Below the pieces are notes generated by a model, which made no database searches, was not told the DNA's origin, and saw only the letters and a list, made by a program, of their open reading frames with translations. 64,000 nt of DNA from Chaetoceros tenuissimus (taxonomy: Eukaryota > Bacillariophyta > Thalassiosirophyceae > Chaetocerotales > Chaetocerotaceae). The first letter of the stretch is position 1; each line of letters opens with the position of its first letter. The translations under genes were made by a program, and so were the position numbers. Below are positions 46,536-57,757 of this stretch, piece by piece. The stretch covers positions 1,054,001-1,118,000 of the forward strand of contig BLLK01000022.1 of the NCBI GenBank assembly GCA_021927905.1, read 5' to 3'.

Positions 46536-48503
46536 CTAAATAAAAGAGAAGCGATCGGGAGACAGGATGCTTCTGTCAAGAGAAGTCCCATCAGGAAGAA
46601 CAAAATCATCTCTATCTTGAATACCTAGAATGTCATCACAAATATCCTGCGCCAAACAATGTGCTGTAGCCATTGCCATTGTCCAACCGAGTGTACCATG
46701 TCCAGTGTGAAAATAAACTCGAGGCATCTTCGCAGTTCCGCCAACAATTGGGAAATCATCTGGAGATATGGGTCTGTAACAAGGTAGCGTTGTTCCTTTT
46801 ACGTCTTTTGCTAAATCTGAACCAAATGCAGCCTTTGCATATTTTTCAAGGACCATTGGGCCTACTTTTGAGCATGATGACTTATTATAATCCGGAAATC
46901 CGGCAATTTCCCCAAACCTTTTCAACAAAAAGAATGAGAAGATTCTATAGATATTCTTAGAGTAAAATAGCATTGGTTATTCTTCTCGATGTACTTACCC
47001 AGCGAGTCGGACCATGTGAGGCGACACAGAGGAGCAATACATACCATCAAAACTCAATCCAGTTTGTAGATATGGACTTTCCGATTTTTTATTCACAAAA
47101 ACAGTCAAAGAATATCCCCTCAAGGGATAAACAGGTACAACAGAAGCCAAAGAATTCCCTAATTGGTGTGCGAAGAGTGGTGTGTATGCACCAGCCGCTA
47201 GAACAACATAGTCAAATTCATCTGAACTGCCATCTGATAGCTCAACTTTAAATCGATGTAGTGATTCTTTCTTCTTGGAGCGATCTCTTTTTAGCTTGGA
47301 GACACGCTTCACAGCCATATTGCCGTTTGCATACGTAATATCTGGGTCTTCATAGAATGAATTGATCATGATTCTTATAAACTCTGCACAGTCTGCTGTT
47401 TGATCTTGAACCCGATGCACAAAATGCATGTTCTGAATTGGTAAGTTGGCTAGTTTTGGTTCTATTTCAACTGCTTCTGTCATAGATAGTTGCTTCATCT
47501 CTATTCCAAAATCTTTGCCTTCCTTCAATACATTTGCGGCACCTTTCTGACTCCTAAATACTGAAATAAATCCGTTTCTTAATCCTATATTCTTTGAACT
47601 TTCTTTTCCATACAATGAAAGATAGTTTTCAAAAGCACATTTATTAGCCTTTGCAAGTTGCACCATAATATGCCCCCTTTCCTCTGCTTCTTTAGACCCT
47701 GTCATCAAACATGTTTTCATAAAATGCACTATAAAAGAAGCAAAACATTTTCTCTCATTATTATTCACATTCATTCCTAAGCACCTATTCAAATTCACTC
47801 CAAAGTAAGGTGGAGAATCTGAAAAATCTCGTTGATCTGCATTTCCCGACGTCAAAGATAAATACAATTCAGAAACAGTATCTCGTGCTATATCAGCCAA
47901 TGTTGATCTTTGACTCATGATATGCATCGCACCTCCTGGCACTATTGACATGTAAGTACTTTTAGTATAACTTTAGCATGAAAATATTACTGAGGAAATT
48001 TGCTTACCTAAACTATTACAATTTCTAGCAGTTGCTGCAATCCATGTTGGCTGGAGCAAACGCTTCATATTGGATTGATTCAAGGTTTCGGTACTAAAAG
48101 CTGCCTCATCTCTTTCATAAATTACAATCTCAATTTTATGATCAGGAGCAATCGATAGCATCCTGTGCTTGATTGCACTAGCTGCAGTTACGCCACAAAT
48201 TCCTCCTCCTATGACTGCAATTTTAGCGTTACCTAATTTCAGCTTTGCTCTTTCTGACTCATCTTCTTGATGGCGAATGCTCAACCTTCGTGTAGGAGCA
48301 GCAGTCACATAGGTACTTGGAAGATGTTGCAAATGTTTCCATGATAATATTGTGTTAGAAGCTACCTGGCCCACTCTCGTAGAATACGAGGTATGGTGCA
48401 GTACATTCCTCTTTTTCAATCCTGCAAAGGCTGTGATTATATCGAGGGTAGAACCAAAAATGACCATTTCAATGAAGACAATCAATTGCACTTTTGAATG
48501 CAT
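46536..48503 (-). CDS. DadA-like FAD-dependent D-amino-acid dehydrogenase
   Basis: Three exons (48008-48503, 46999-47941, 46536-46917) give 606 aa. The FAD-binding start IAVIGGGICGVTAASAI follows about 100 residues of extension, then EIVIYERDEAAFSTETLNQSN. The C-terminal SPDDFPIVGGTAKMPRVYF and HTGHGTLGWTMAMATAHCL match the DadA signature. Bacterial DadA oxidises D-alanine and other D-amino acids to 2-oxo acids. The N-terminus has a hydrophobic stretch ending ITAF|AGLKK, which could be a plastid signal, but it is less clean than others in this window. About 200 residues in the middle are longer than bacterial DadA. A related deaminating oxidoreductase of the DAO family is the alternative. Confidence 0.83.
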
Positions 48504-48987
48504 CAAGCAGTATCTCTTTCTAATTTTCTTTGTCCTGTTATGTTTTTGTTGAGTAGCAGATATAATTGTTAGAAATAGATCATATATGGATTCTATTTCG
48601 TTAGTGTTCAGCTTTGTGCACCGACTTTTCACCTACTGCTTTCACTTGTGATTGCATGCTTCTCATAAAATAGGGTTCGCATTCATCACAAAAGGCCTAT
48701 CGCCCCTCTCTTTCTTCTTTTTTCTTTCTTCCCATGTTTAAAATTGTATGGTGGGTACGTACTATGGGTTCGTATCAGATTTATTTAGCCCGACTAACAA
48801 TGGTGGGAACCCTTTGCAATTGAAATTTGCTAACACCATATACAATAAAAGAATACTCGTATCTTTCTCACAACCAACAACACTTTCTGGTCAGAAGAGA
48901 CCATCAGACTGAACATTTTCTATTCAATAGAAGAAGAACCCAAAGGAAAGTATTGTAAATCCACAGTCCAGCAGAAGGTAACTGACA
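48504..48987. other. Intergenic, divergent promoter region
   Basis: I searched this region for the missing N-terminal part of the phospholipase gene (a GGGxR motif) in the + frames and did not find it. An in-frame TAA lies just 9 bp before the ATG at 48988. No other feature seen. Confidence 0.45.
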
Positions 48988-50611
48988 ATGACGGACATGT
49001 CGTGCCTGCAATCTGCAATGCATGCTATCAAATATAATTCTGGCATCTCGGGTGGATCAATTCCTACTATTCTGTATTCATATGCACAGATTCCTACTGA
49101 TTTATTGCTAGAAACAGATTGGACCTATGATCCAAGTGAAATCACAATGAAGGATCTCAATTATATACCAGAAACTTCAATGGGTTATACACTTGTCAAA
49201 AAGACCAATGTGATTCCAAAAATACTTTTCGCGACAATCACCAATCCAATTAAGCTTTTCTTTGCTATTATAAATTTCTTCAAAATTCACTCTTGGTGGT
49301 CAGGATTCATATAAGAAGCTTTGTGAACCTATGAAGATTCCGAAGAACAAGTTTTTCACTTCATCTGAAGAGGAAATGAATAGAATTCTTCAGTCAAATA
49401 AAAGACTCAAGAAGGAAGATTTTCTTTTACCTCAATCAGATATCAAGACAAAGCCAATGATATTGTGGACTTTGCATGGTGCTTGTGCGGACTTTAGTAC
49501 TTTCATGAAGAAGTTCAAGGGTTTGAAAAATGAAGCTTGGAGGCAATATATCAAAGAAGTCAATCTCGATTATTTCTCTGGTTATCCTAATGCAAAAGAA
49601 AATCTTCAGATGACAAAAATTCTACTGTCTCTTCGCGATGATTACAATGGTAATCTGCCAATACCATACATTGGGACATCTGACTCTGTTTATAGCCCTT
49701 ATGAAGGCGATGTAGTTTTTCACAATAGAATTTTCAGTTTCTCTCCCAAGGAAGTCAAACCACATGAGTATGGTATGAGAAGTCGATTTAGTGTAGAAAC
49801 AATGCTGGCATTGAGCACAAACTTTCCAGGTTCATCATCTGGGTTTGAGGATGGCGCCACATCCGTCTTTCTTCCTCTTCTACTGTCAAGCGTCAGGAAA
49901 TTGAAACTTGACGGGAAGAGAACCACAACACTTCTTGCAGATGGAGGCACTAACGACCTAATGGGCATTATCCCGGCTGTACAAAAGAAGGTAGATAAGA
50001 TCATATCAGTATACAATTTCAATCAGAATGAAGGCTATGCCAACTTCGAAACAATATATGCTGATATCTACAGAGCAGCTCCATCGACATCACGTTCTGA
50101 CCCAGACTTTGAAGCAAACTTTCAGGAATGGTTGAAGATGATCAATCCCCGCATTACCTGTTATTTTGGATACTTTGGCACAGATCTAATTAAACATTCA
50201 AATCTACCAAATCATATCTTCCACAATCAGAATCTTGAGAAGATGAAAGATTTAATGATCTCATACAATTCTTTTTTTGAGGCGGGCGAGCCTTTGATTG
50301 CGACCATGTCAGATCTTGTTACAATTGACAATCCATTTTGGGGGGTGGAAGCTGGTCATAAGGTTGACATTACTTTGATTTGGTTCAATATGCCAAAGAA
50401 TTTTTCGAAACAGGTACCAGAAGAACTTGGACTAGGACTGGATCAAGATGGACAATTTGAAAACAAAGAATTGAAGATGGACCAAATTCCAGAGCTGAGT
50501 CCTGACCCAGGTGATGCGCTTGCATACAGCCCTGTACAGGTGAATATGATTGCCTATCTTGGGAGTTGGATGGTCCAGCCATCAAGCATGGAATGGATTG
50601 AAGGGAAGTGA
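48988..50611 (+). pseudogene. Patatin-like phospholipase/lysophospholipase, 5' truncated and frame-shifted
   Basis: Two frames carry one protein. The first (48988-49314, 108 aa) has the nucleophile region YNSGISGGSIP; the second (from about 49280 to 50611) has LLADGGTNDLMGIIP, with the Asp-Gly-Gly catalytic motif. The switch lies near 49305-49316: SWWSGFI then TAA in frame one, YKKLCEPMKIPKNKF in the +1 frame, which reads as unbroken protein if one base is skipped. No good intron spans the site. The N-terminal oxyanion-hole motif (GGGxR) expected about 40 residues before GISGGS is also absent. The remaining 426-codon frame is undamaged, so decay is recent, or the shift is programmed, or it is a sequencing error. 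Membrane lipid hydrolysis would be the ancestral role. Confidence 0.6.
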
Positions 50612-51036
50612 TGGAAGTATGGTTTTTGAAGGCTTTGCATCAATATTGGATAGATAATCTGCTGTAGAGTGTTGAGGTTATTTTTAAAAGTAAAATTATT
50701 TGTTTGCAATCTAAAATACAAGAATCTCAACTTAAGATTTGAATTATTCCAATGCTGGACTAAATTATCTGTAGTCAAAACACGAATGAGAATAAGAGGT
50801 AGGATGTAGGACGAAAGATTGCAAGATCGCGATATCGCGATGCGAAAGTGCTTTGCTTCATTTTCTAATCATTGGCTAATGCCATCAACAACAACAACAT
50901 AGCACTACTCATCCTTGATAGATAGCACCAAGTCTACATAGAAAATCAGCTGAGATAGTAGAGTAATAATTACACTGGACATCAGGGAGAAAAGCCACAC
51001 GCGAAAGATTTAGCATTCTCCTAAACAACATCGATA
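50612..51036. other. Intergenic spacer ahead of the NBS1-like gene
   Basis: About 425 bp with a short palindromic GCGATATCGC at about 50827. No gene or repeat family seen. Confidence 0.4.
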
Positions 51037-53358
51037 ATGCTTCTAAAGATTGAAAGAATCAAGATATCAGATGATGGTAGCGATGATACCAATGAATATC
51101 ATGCCTCCCTCACCACAGCGTCACACCACAAAGACGGAATTTTATTCACCATAGGAAGAAAGAATTCAGATATTATCGAGAATACAAAATCAGTATCGAG
51201 ATCTCATTGCTGTCTAAAGATCGTGTCTTTGTCAAAAATGAAGCAGGCCAAAGAGAATCAACCTCGTGTAGCTGAAACAGAGGAAGAAATTGCTGCCTGT
51301 GAGAAGACACGAGATGGTCTCATTGCAGTTTTAGAAGATTTAGGAAGGTGAGTCTTATACGAAACAGTAGGCATTGTACAGTCAAATCATACAACGGATC
51401 TTTTAGCTAATGCTTGCTTTTTCCAATGCTCCAGCAAATTTGGTACCAAGGTTCATTACGAAAAAGAAGGTTGCAATGCCAATAATGGAAACGGTGACGA
51501 TAGTGAAACAGACGATGAGACCGATGATGAAGGTGGCGCTTCAATGTCCATGCAAGGATCGCAAATGACAAATGAAGTGCAAGGCGTTTTGCAAAGACAG
51601 TTTCCAATCAACGTTTCAGAACCAGTCCAAAAGCAAGGAAGTATCATTCTGCCTTCACTGTCATTGGTAGGGAATTCAAAAAAGACTAAATATGTGTTGA
51701 TTCAAGTAGGATTTTCTGTATTCAAAGTGACAAGAGTACCGTTTGAATGCTGTATCTCCAGATTGTCAACAAAAAACAAAAAGACGGTGGAAGAATTAGG
51801 TCCTCTTGTTGGTGCTCATATTTCCAGTTCTTTTGATGTTGACAATGTCAATTATCTCATTTCACCCGATAGATCTTCTACAGGGAAATATATATCGGCC
51901 TGGACTTTGAATATACCGACTATATCTCCTTCGTTCATAACCGCTTTTGCAGAAAGAAACAAACTGACAGATGAGTTACCAAAACACGAGGATTACATAC
52001 CTGCAGCGCAAGAATCTGATTTTTCAAGCAACAATGATGTAGCTCCCAAGAAGAGAGTCAAGCTGTTCGCAGGTTACAAGTGCATTAGTTTGATAGCATC
52101 TTCTGAAATTGAAATCATGTGCTTATGTGCTGGTGCTACCACTATCCGTTTGTATAGAACTGACGAAAATGGAAAACAAGACACTAAGTTCTGGATGACT
52201 GACGAGTTTTTTGAAAACTTACGGAAGCAGCAAGAGGAAGACAAGCTTGTACTTCTTGTTCTTGACACCACAAGTAAGCGTATGAAGAAAGGGAAGGACT
52301 TTCTCATGAACAAGATGCAAGAGTTGGAAGCTGCAGGTGTTTCGATTGCATTAGTGAATCAAAAAGCTGTTGCCCAGACTATTTCTCTTGGTGTCCCTCT
52401 TTGCGACACACATGATAATGAAATATCTCCAATCATTGATATTCCTGATAGCCAATCTATAGCATCTAGAGCTTCAAGTAAATCTTCTCAGAAGAAAGCT
52501 TCATCGACGGTTGTCTCTTCAGATGCTGATAAAGCAATTGAGGAAGATCATAGAATCGAGCAAGATGATGCTATGGACGAGGTAAATGAAAATCTTGCCC
52601 ACAAACTGATAAATCGAGATACTTCGATTTCCGAAGCTGAGCCAGTGCAAGTCGCAGGAATGCAGCAAGAAGATGCAGAAATGTCAGCACCAGTGGATGC
52701 GGAAGAAAGTCGACCAAAACGATCCACAAAAGAGACCGTGAATTCAGACTGGATAAGTGGGTCAAAGTCTAAATCCAACAAATCCAAGAAGAAACAAAAA
52801 GACAGTGGCTGGATGAGTACAGCACCAAAGCCATCCATCGAAGAGTTAGACGTACAACAAGATGAGGGAGAGAACCAGTATGAACAGACCGAAGTTGATT
52901 CAAAGAACGCAGTTCATCTTGAGAAGTCAAATGATGGTTGGTTCAAAGCTGCACCGCATGGCAATGGACGTAAAAAGTACAAAAGAAAAGTCCATAACGA
53001 GGAGACTGGAGAATTGTTTGAGTCTGCTGAAACAGAAATGGTTCAGAATCTCGAAGTCGACAAAAAGACAAAGGTGGACCATGCCCAATCGAACGTTGGC
53101 TCTAGACAAACTCAAGGCAATGTACAAAATTTCAAGAAATTCAAGAAGAATTTAGTCATAGCTGGAGCAGGCCTTCACCAAATTGAACCTGTTCGTTTTA
53201 TATCCGTACTTCCAAAAGAGTCCGAACGCCAAAGAGAGCTAGAAGCTATGCAAAATGCTTTAGACCAACAACAACGTTTAGCCGATTCACTCTTTTCTGG
53301 GGAGGAAAGTAGAAAGGGCATTCGCAGTTACTTTGGCAGAGGTAGAAAACGCAAGTAG
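51037..53358 (+). CDS. NBS1: NBS1/nibrin-like DNA-damage protein (FHA, two BRCT, MRE11-binding end)
   Basis: Exons 51037-51347 and 51435-53358 give 744 aa. The FHA domain has ILFTIGRKNSDI and SVSRSHCCLKI. After the splice come KFGTKV, then IQVGFSVFKVTRVPFECCIS, completing the FHA. BRCT1 follows directly: LGPLVGAHISSSFDVDNVNYLI, STGKYISAWTLNIP, with a second diverged BRCT around FAGYKCISL. The C-terminal third is charged and disordered with three D/GW-centred repeats (SDWISG, SGWMSTAP, DGWFKAAP). Near the end, NFKKFKKN matches the MRE11-binding motif, and LADSLF with a basic tail matches the ATM-binding end of NBS1 (acidic-LADDLF-basic). NBS1 recruits MRE11-RAD50 and ATM to double-strand breaks. 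Confidence 0.9.
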
Positions 53359-53608
53359 TAAACTAGACAAAGGGGGAATAGCATCTAGGTATAGCACAGT
53401 GTCAAGTTTGAAAGAAATTCACTTGGTCGTGTAGAATTTTTTATATTATGTTACATTATTAAAAATTGAGAGAAAACTGTTTCAAAATTGAGCTGTCTGT
53501 ACAATGACAATATTGAAAACTTTACATGTAGAATTTTTGTATGTTCATATGTGTGAGGTATGTGCAAAAATGTTGGAGAAATCAGTCTATGTTCTACGGG
53601 AAAAATGA

Positions 53609-54778
53609 CTATAGACGGTAATTGTTGCTGTTGCGACGAAGCATCTGTAACTGTTCTTGGTTGAAAAATTGTGCTGACTGAGAAAATTGCATTCCGTTGA
53701 ATTGCATTGGAACATTTGTCATGAAAACTGGGGCCTGGGCTTTGATTGGGTGGTACCCCACAAAAAAGGAAGTAGACGAAGTTGGAACTGCCGAAGCTAA
53801 GGAAATGTCTACTCTGGTATCACTCTGAACGCTGTCGAAAGAGGAAATGCGAGGTCTCAAAGAGTTTACCTGAACGCTGTCGAAGGAGGAAATGCGAGGT
53901 CTCAAAGAGTTTACCTGAACACTGTCGAAAGAGGTATTGCGAGGTCTCAAAGAGTTCCCCGACATGTCAAGAAGAGCCGATGCAACATCAACTTCATTGT
54001 TACTTGGTTTTGGCTTGATATCATGGTGAATAGGACGAGGAATCAAGATCTGTGGAGGTTTTTGGAGAGCGAGCTTGGCAGTGTAGTTTCTTCCTTTGCT
54101 ATGCATTTGAGAAAGAAGACCAGGGAGCCCCTTTTTGAAGTACTAATGAGGAAAACAGAATTGTTAGGTACAGCCGACAAAAATGTGAAGAGGGCTGTAG
54201 CATCGTATGAACCCACCTTGTTAGAATAGAGTAGCTGCTTTCCGGAGTTGATTGATAATTTTTGGAAACCCCAACGATAAAGCTATTGAATAAAAAAGAA
54301 TCTTGGTGAGTTAGGTCCTTAAACAAAAGAAGGCGACGGAGCCAACCCAAACGTAGTATATTGCACAATGGAATGATATAAAGTCACGCCTTTAAGGGTT
54401 GACAATCCATATTTCCAAGAATGTATAATGGGACATACCTTTCTCTGAAAACTTCTGTAAAGAATACGATTCCCAAAGTGAAGAGGGATTACTTCTTTCT
54501 CAAAACGATCAGTATCAGAGATGATGAATGCTGAACCATCTGGTGTCCATGTAATAATGTCTGCATCCTCGCATTTCTCTTCGCCTTCCAAAATGTTGTA
54601 CATCTACATGGGAGAGGTACTTTGAAGTTAGTATTTGCAACGAAATCTCAAAAATGAAAATGCACTCAATTCTTACTTTATATGGGAACCTTTCGTCTCC
54701 ACCAGGAATTCTAGTTGGAACTCTTAAAGCATTCGGCGAATGAAGCATCTGATTTGTTGTTTTCGTGTCACTGAACAT
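53609..54778 (-). CDS. Heat-shock factor (HSF-type DNA-binding domain)
   Basis: Four exons (54677-54778, 54439-54603, 54217-54282, 53609-54142), all phase 0, give 288 aa. The HSF domain spans about residues 29-130: RFPYK|MYNILEG, ITWTPDGSAFIIS, FGNRILYRSFQRK|LYRWGFQKLS and SNK|YFKKGLPGLLSQMHSKG. This is the winged helix-turn-helix of HSFs, with the recognition helix split by an intron. No long HR-A/B coiled coil follows, so trimerisation is not obvious. The tail is Ser/Pro/Phe-rich with a 15 aa tandem repeat. HSFs are a strongly expanded factor family in diatoms, so the target genes cannot be guessed. Confidence 0.92.
53825..53959 (-). repeat. Three tandem 45 bp units inside the HSF gene
   Basis: Three nearly identical 45 bp units encode about three copies of NSLRPRxxSFDSVQV. 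The copies differ at only a few bases, so the expansion is recent. The frame is kept. Confidence 0.93.
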
Positions 54779-55289
54779 AGTATATCAATAAGGTTTGAAG
54801 AGGTGGAGTGGTAGTGATAGTATTGAGGGAGTTATGACAGCACAAGCAAAGTGCTGATGTTTAACACGGGTATCACTGCACACTTCCAACTTGCAAACTT
54901 CCAAGCATCGGTTGTCAGTTGTCAGAGTGACATGAAAACTGGTATTCAAGAAGATCCATACTAAATCTCTCAAGGGAACCCTTCTCTACGAGAATTGTAC
55001 GTGCGGAAATTCCTTGATTTTGTTGGAAGTTTTGTCATTCCATTCCTACATAGAATTATGTACAGAAAATATCGTTCCCGTGACAATAAACAATCGTATC
55101 AAAGTCAATCCAGGACGATGAGGAATGAATCATCATCTTCTCTAAACTGACGTGTTTTATACAATACCGTATAACTTCCGAGCTTTTCTGGGGCCAAAAC
55201 TGCATGAAAAGTTCTTTCTCGATCTTTGTACTGGTAGAAGTACGTACTTACATTCGTTCTTTAAAGTTCATAGAGCTTCTCAGCTTCTC
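54779..55289. other. HSF promoter region
   Basis: Contains TTCAAGAA (54945-54952), a two-unit heat-shock-element-like sequence that could allow autoregulation, but such short matches are frequent by chance. It ends at the transposon target duplication. Confidence 0.35.
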
Positions 55290-55295
55290 TATGAT
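55290..55295 (+). repeat. Target site duplication, left copy (TATGAT)
   Basis: TATGAT here is repeated at 57151-57156 just outside the inverted repeats. The shared string is really 11 bp (CTCTATGATGA, 55287-55297 and 57148-57158), so the true duplication may be 6 to 11 bp. Confidence 0.75.
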
Positions 55296-57150
55296 GAGGA
55301 CCCCTGTCCCACCATATGGTTTTGCCGTAAGCCAGCTGCAACCGACAAGAGCCGACAGAACTGGATGGGGGCATCCAGCCAACCGACGCACGGTAGAAAA
55401 GGAGTGAACTTGGTAACAACACCGCGATAAACTAAATCCCGCGATTCCGTCACGGTTAATTCCTCAAATTTTGACACCTGCTAAATAGCTCAATGCGTAG
55501 ACCTCCTTACAAAAATTCTTCGCTCAACGTCAAATCAAATTTTTTTCACCACCTATTGAATCAAAACACACTATAGTGGAACCATGTTTTGGTAAAAACC
55601 CTACCCACTACTATAGAAGCCTAACTGAATACATAGACAAAAGGGTTGCGGCAAGGGGTAGGGTTTTGGAGCATTCTATCAAGTGCTACATGCTGCCAAC
55701 ACAGGGACTTTATTTTTATGGAGATCACATGATTTCATATATGTGCCACTTTTTGCCATCATGAAGACTTTACTTGCTCTCAGTTTGCACTCACTATGTG
55801 CATGCATCAAGTAGAGAAGCGTTGACCGTGTAAGTTAGCGAAAAGATGCATTTAAACTTATGATACATACATTTTCAGTATAGAATTCTTACTTGTTTTT
55901 CATCTTTCAGCTATAGAGACTATTCGAGCAGGAAAGCGATGTTAATCTATCACAATTGCTACGAAAACAGCACATCATTTACTTGGTACAATTATGAAAC
56001 AGTTTGTGACATAGATTCAGGAAAAATATGCTTTTATTTGACGATCCAGATAGCGCTCAATTTTTTCACTTCCCATCAAAGTTTGTTCGTGTCGAAACAT
56101 TGATGTAAATACGTTTCATAAACCTTTCCACTGCATAGTTGTTTTTCAAAAAGCATTGGGAGTTAGAAGTCAGTGTAAACAGTTTCAATTTATATGAATA
56201 GAGCAATGAAATACCATCTACACTCGATTTTAGAGTTGGTAATACAATGATGCATTATTGAGAAGGTTGTATTGACAACAACAGGCAGCTTTAGACCCCT
56301 TCAAATGCTTGAAACAGGTTTTAGATAGCTCATAATTTATTAATAGAATGTTTTTCATGTTTTGATATATATATTCAGATTAAATTACAAAAGATAATGA
56401 GGTGGAAAGACTACACCGGTTGCGTTTTCCACCTAGAAAAGTGGAATAGATTCACAACCTTTTAAGTTGAACCTATCTCCAGCAAAATCGCTTCATGGAC
56501 TCTTCTACTATCTAATTGAACGAAATACACTTTGGATTGATTCTAGTAAAGCATCTAAAACGCAAATTTCACCAGAAGCAATGTGTAAATTCAACGTTAT
56601 TATAAGAAATGTTGTCATGAGGATGATATGCTGACAAATTGAAGAGCAAACATCCTCCGATGGTATTCATATATAATTATTATTAGCAAATTCAATTAAT
56701 TGATGATATATTTGTTCATGTGCCTTCATAATAAAGAAGTAACTAAAAGAAGAAAAAATTAAAACAATGTCAGGTTAATTATTGACAACATCATTGACAG
56801 GCGATGACGGATCAAAAGGTCTGAAAAGGATAGAATCCCCCCTTTATTTTAGTAGATTTAGCTTAATGTTACAAAGCAACCAAGTGCGCATCCCCCCCAA
56901 ATATTTCTACCGTGCGACGGTCAGGCTTCACGGATAGATGCCCCCATACACTCTTCGTTGAGGCCCACTGGCCACACGGTATGGTTTTGTTACTGTTTTG
57001 TTACTAACAGAGTATGCCTAGCTACAAGAAAATTTCTTGAGCTAGGGGGCATCCAGCGTGACGTCAGCACTTAACAAATCGACCGACGAGAGCCTACACA
57101 ACTGGATGCCACCATCGACCCTTCGTTGCGTAGCTGGGACAGGGGTCCTC
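55296..57150. mobile_element. Non-autonomous DNA transposon, 1,855 bp, 16 bp terminal inverted repeats
   Basis: The left end GAGGACCCCTGTCCCA (55296-55311) is the exact reverse complement of the right end at 57135-57150, and both are flanked by TATGAT. Longer subterminal inverted similarity exists: GCACGGTAG near 55388-55396 against CTACCGTGC near 56910-56918, and GGATGGGGGCATCC-like blocks at both ends. The interior is AT-rich with no long open frame, so it cannot encode its own transposase. The superfamily is uncertain because the duplication length is ambiguous: 9-11 bp would suit Mutator-like elements, 6-8 bp others. It lies about 520 bp upstream of the HSF start codon. Confidence 0.8.
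57135..57150 (-). repeat. Right terminal inverted repeat of the transposon
   Basis: TGGGACAGGGGTCCTC, the perfect 16 bp inverted partner of 55296-55311, followed by the right TATGAT target copy at 57151-57156. Confidence 0.85.
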
Positions 57151-57156
57151 TATGAT

Positions 57157-57757
57157 GATTCTTCTTGTTGCCCTGTTGATACCGGCCGTTCAACCAAACG
57201 TCATTCCCAATTTTCATACTTACAAACACTTTTCTCTATCCAGGAATGAACTCTGTCCACAATTCTCTTCATTCGTTTTGTATACTCGTATGCCTTTCAT
57301 TTCCAAAAAACGATTTGTGGAATTCGACCAACTGTCGCAAGTCAAAATTCCTTTTACATATTCCTGGATATACTCACCAGCGTTGAAACGTTGAAACTAA
57401 TAGTTACTGTCTTGTGCACTTGTGCACGTTCTCGGACAGTAATCATAATGATGAATGCTGCGTGCTAGGCTTAATCGTAGACTAGTTCAACAACAATCTC
57501 ATTATACATATCGAAAACCAAACTTTGACTGCATCTTTCTTTACAAGAGGCAACGAGCAAGTGATTCTTTTATGCTCACCATTGCCATTATGTATTCTAC
57601 TACGTAATACCTAGAGCAACTTTTTGATTTTTGACGAAGCTTCTTGTGCAAGTTTCTATTGAAATCTGTCACAATGACTAGCTATGATAATATGATAAAA
57701 ATCTTTCCATCTTAAATATAATCAGAAAAGTACAATTATCTTTGATCATTTTATATC
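57157..57757. other. AT-rich spacer after the transposon
   Basis: 600 bp of 3' flank beyond the S1/P1 nuclease gene stop. Small + strand frames here have no recognisable content. No feature seen. Confidence 0.4.

Noticed and set aside
48755-48800. GGGTTCGTATC resembling a tRNA T-loop
   Set aside because: No matching acceptor stem, D arm or anticodon arm around it.
53825-53959. Tandem 45 bp units as a CRISPR array
   Set aside because: Units are contiguous with no unique spacers and sit inside a coding frame of a eukaryotic gene.
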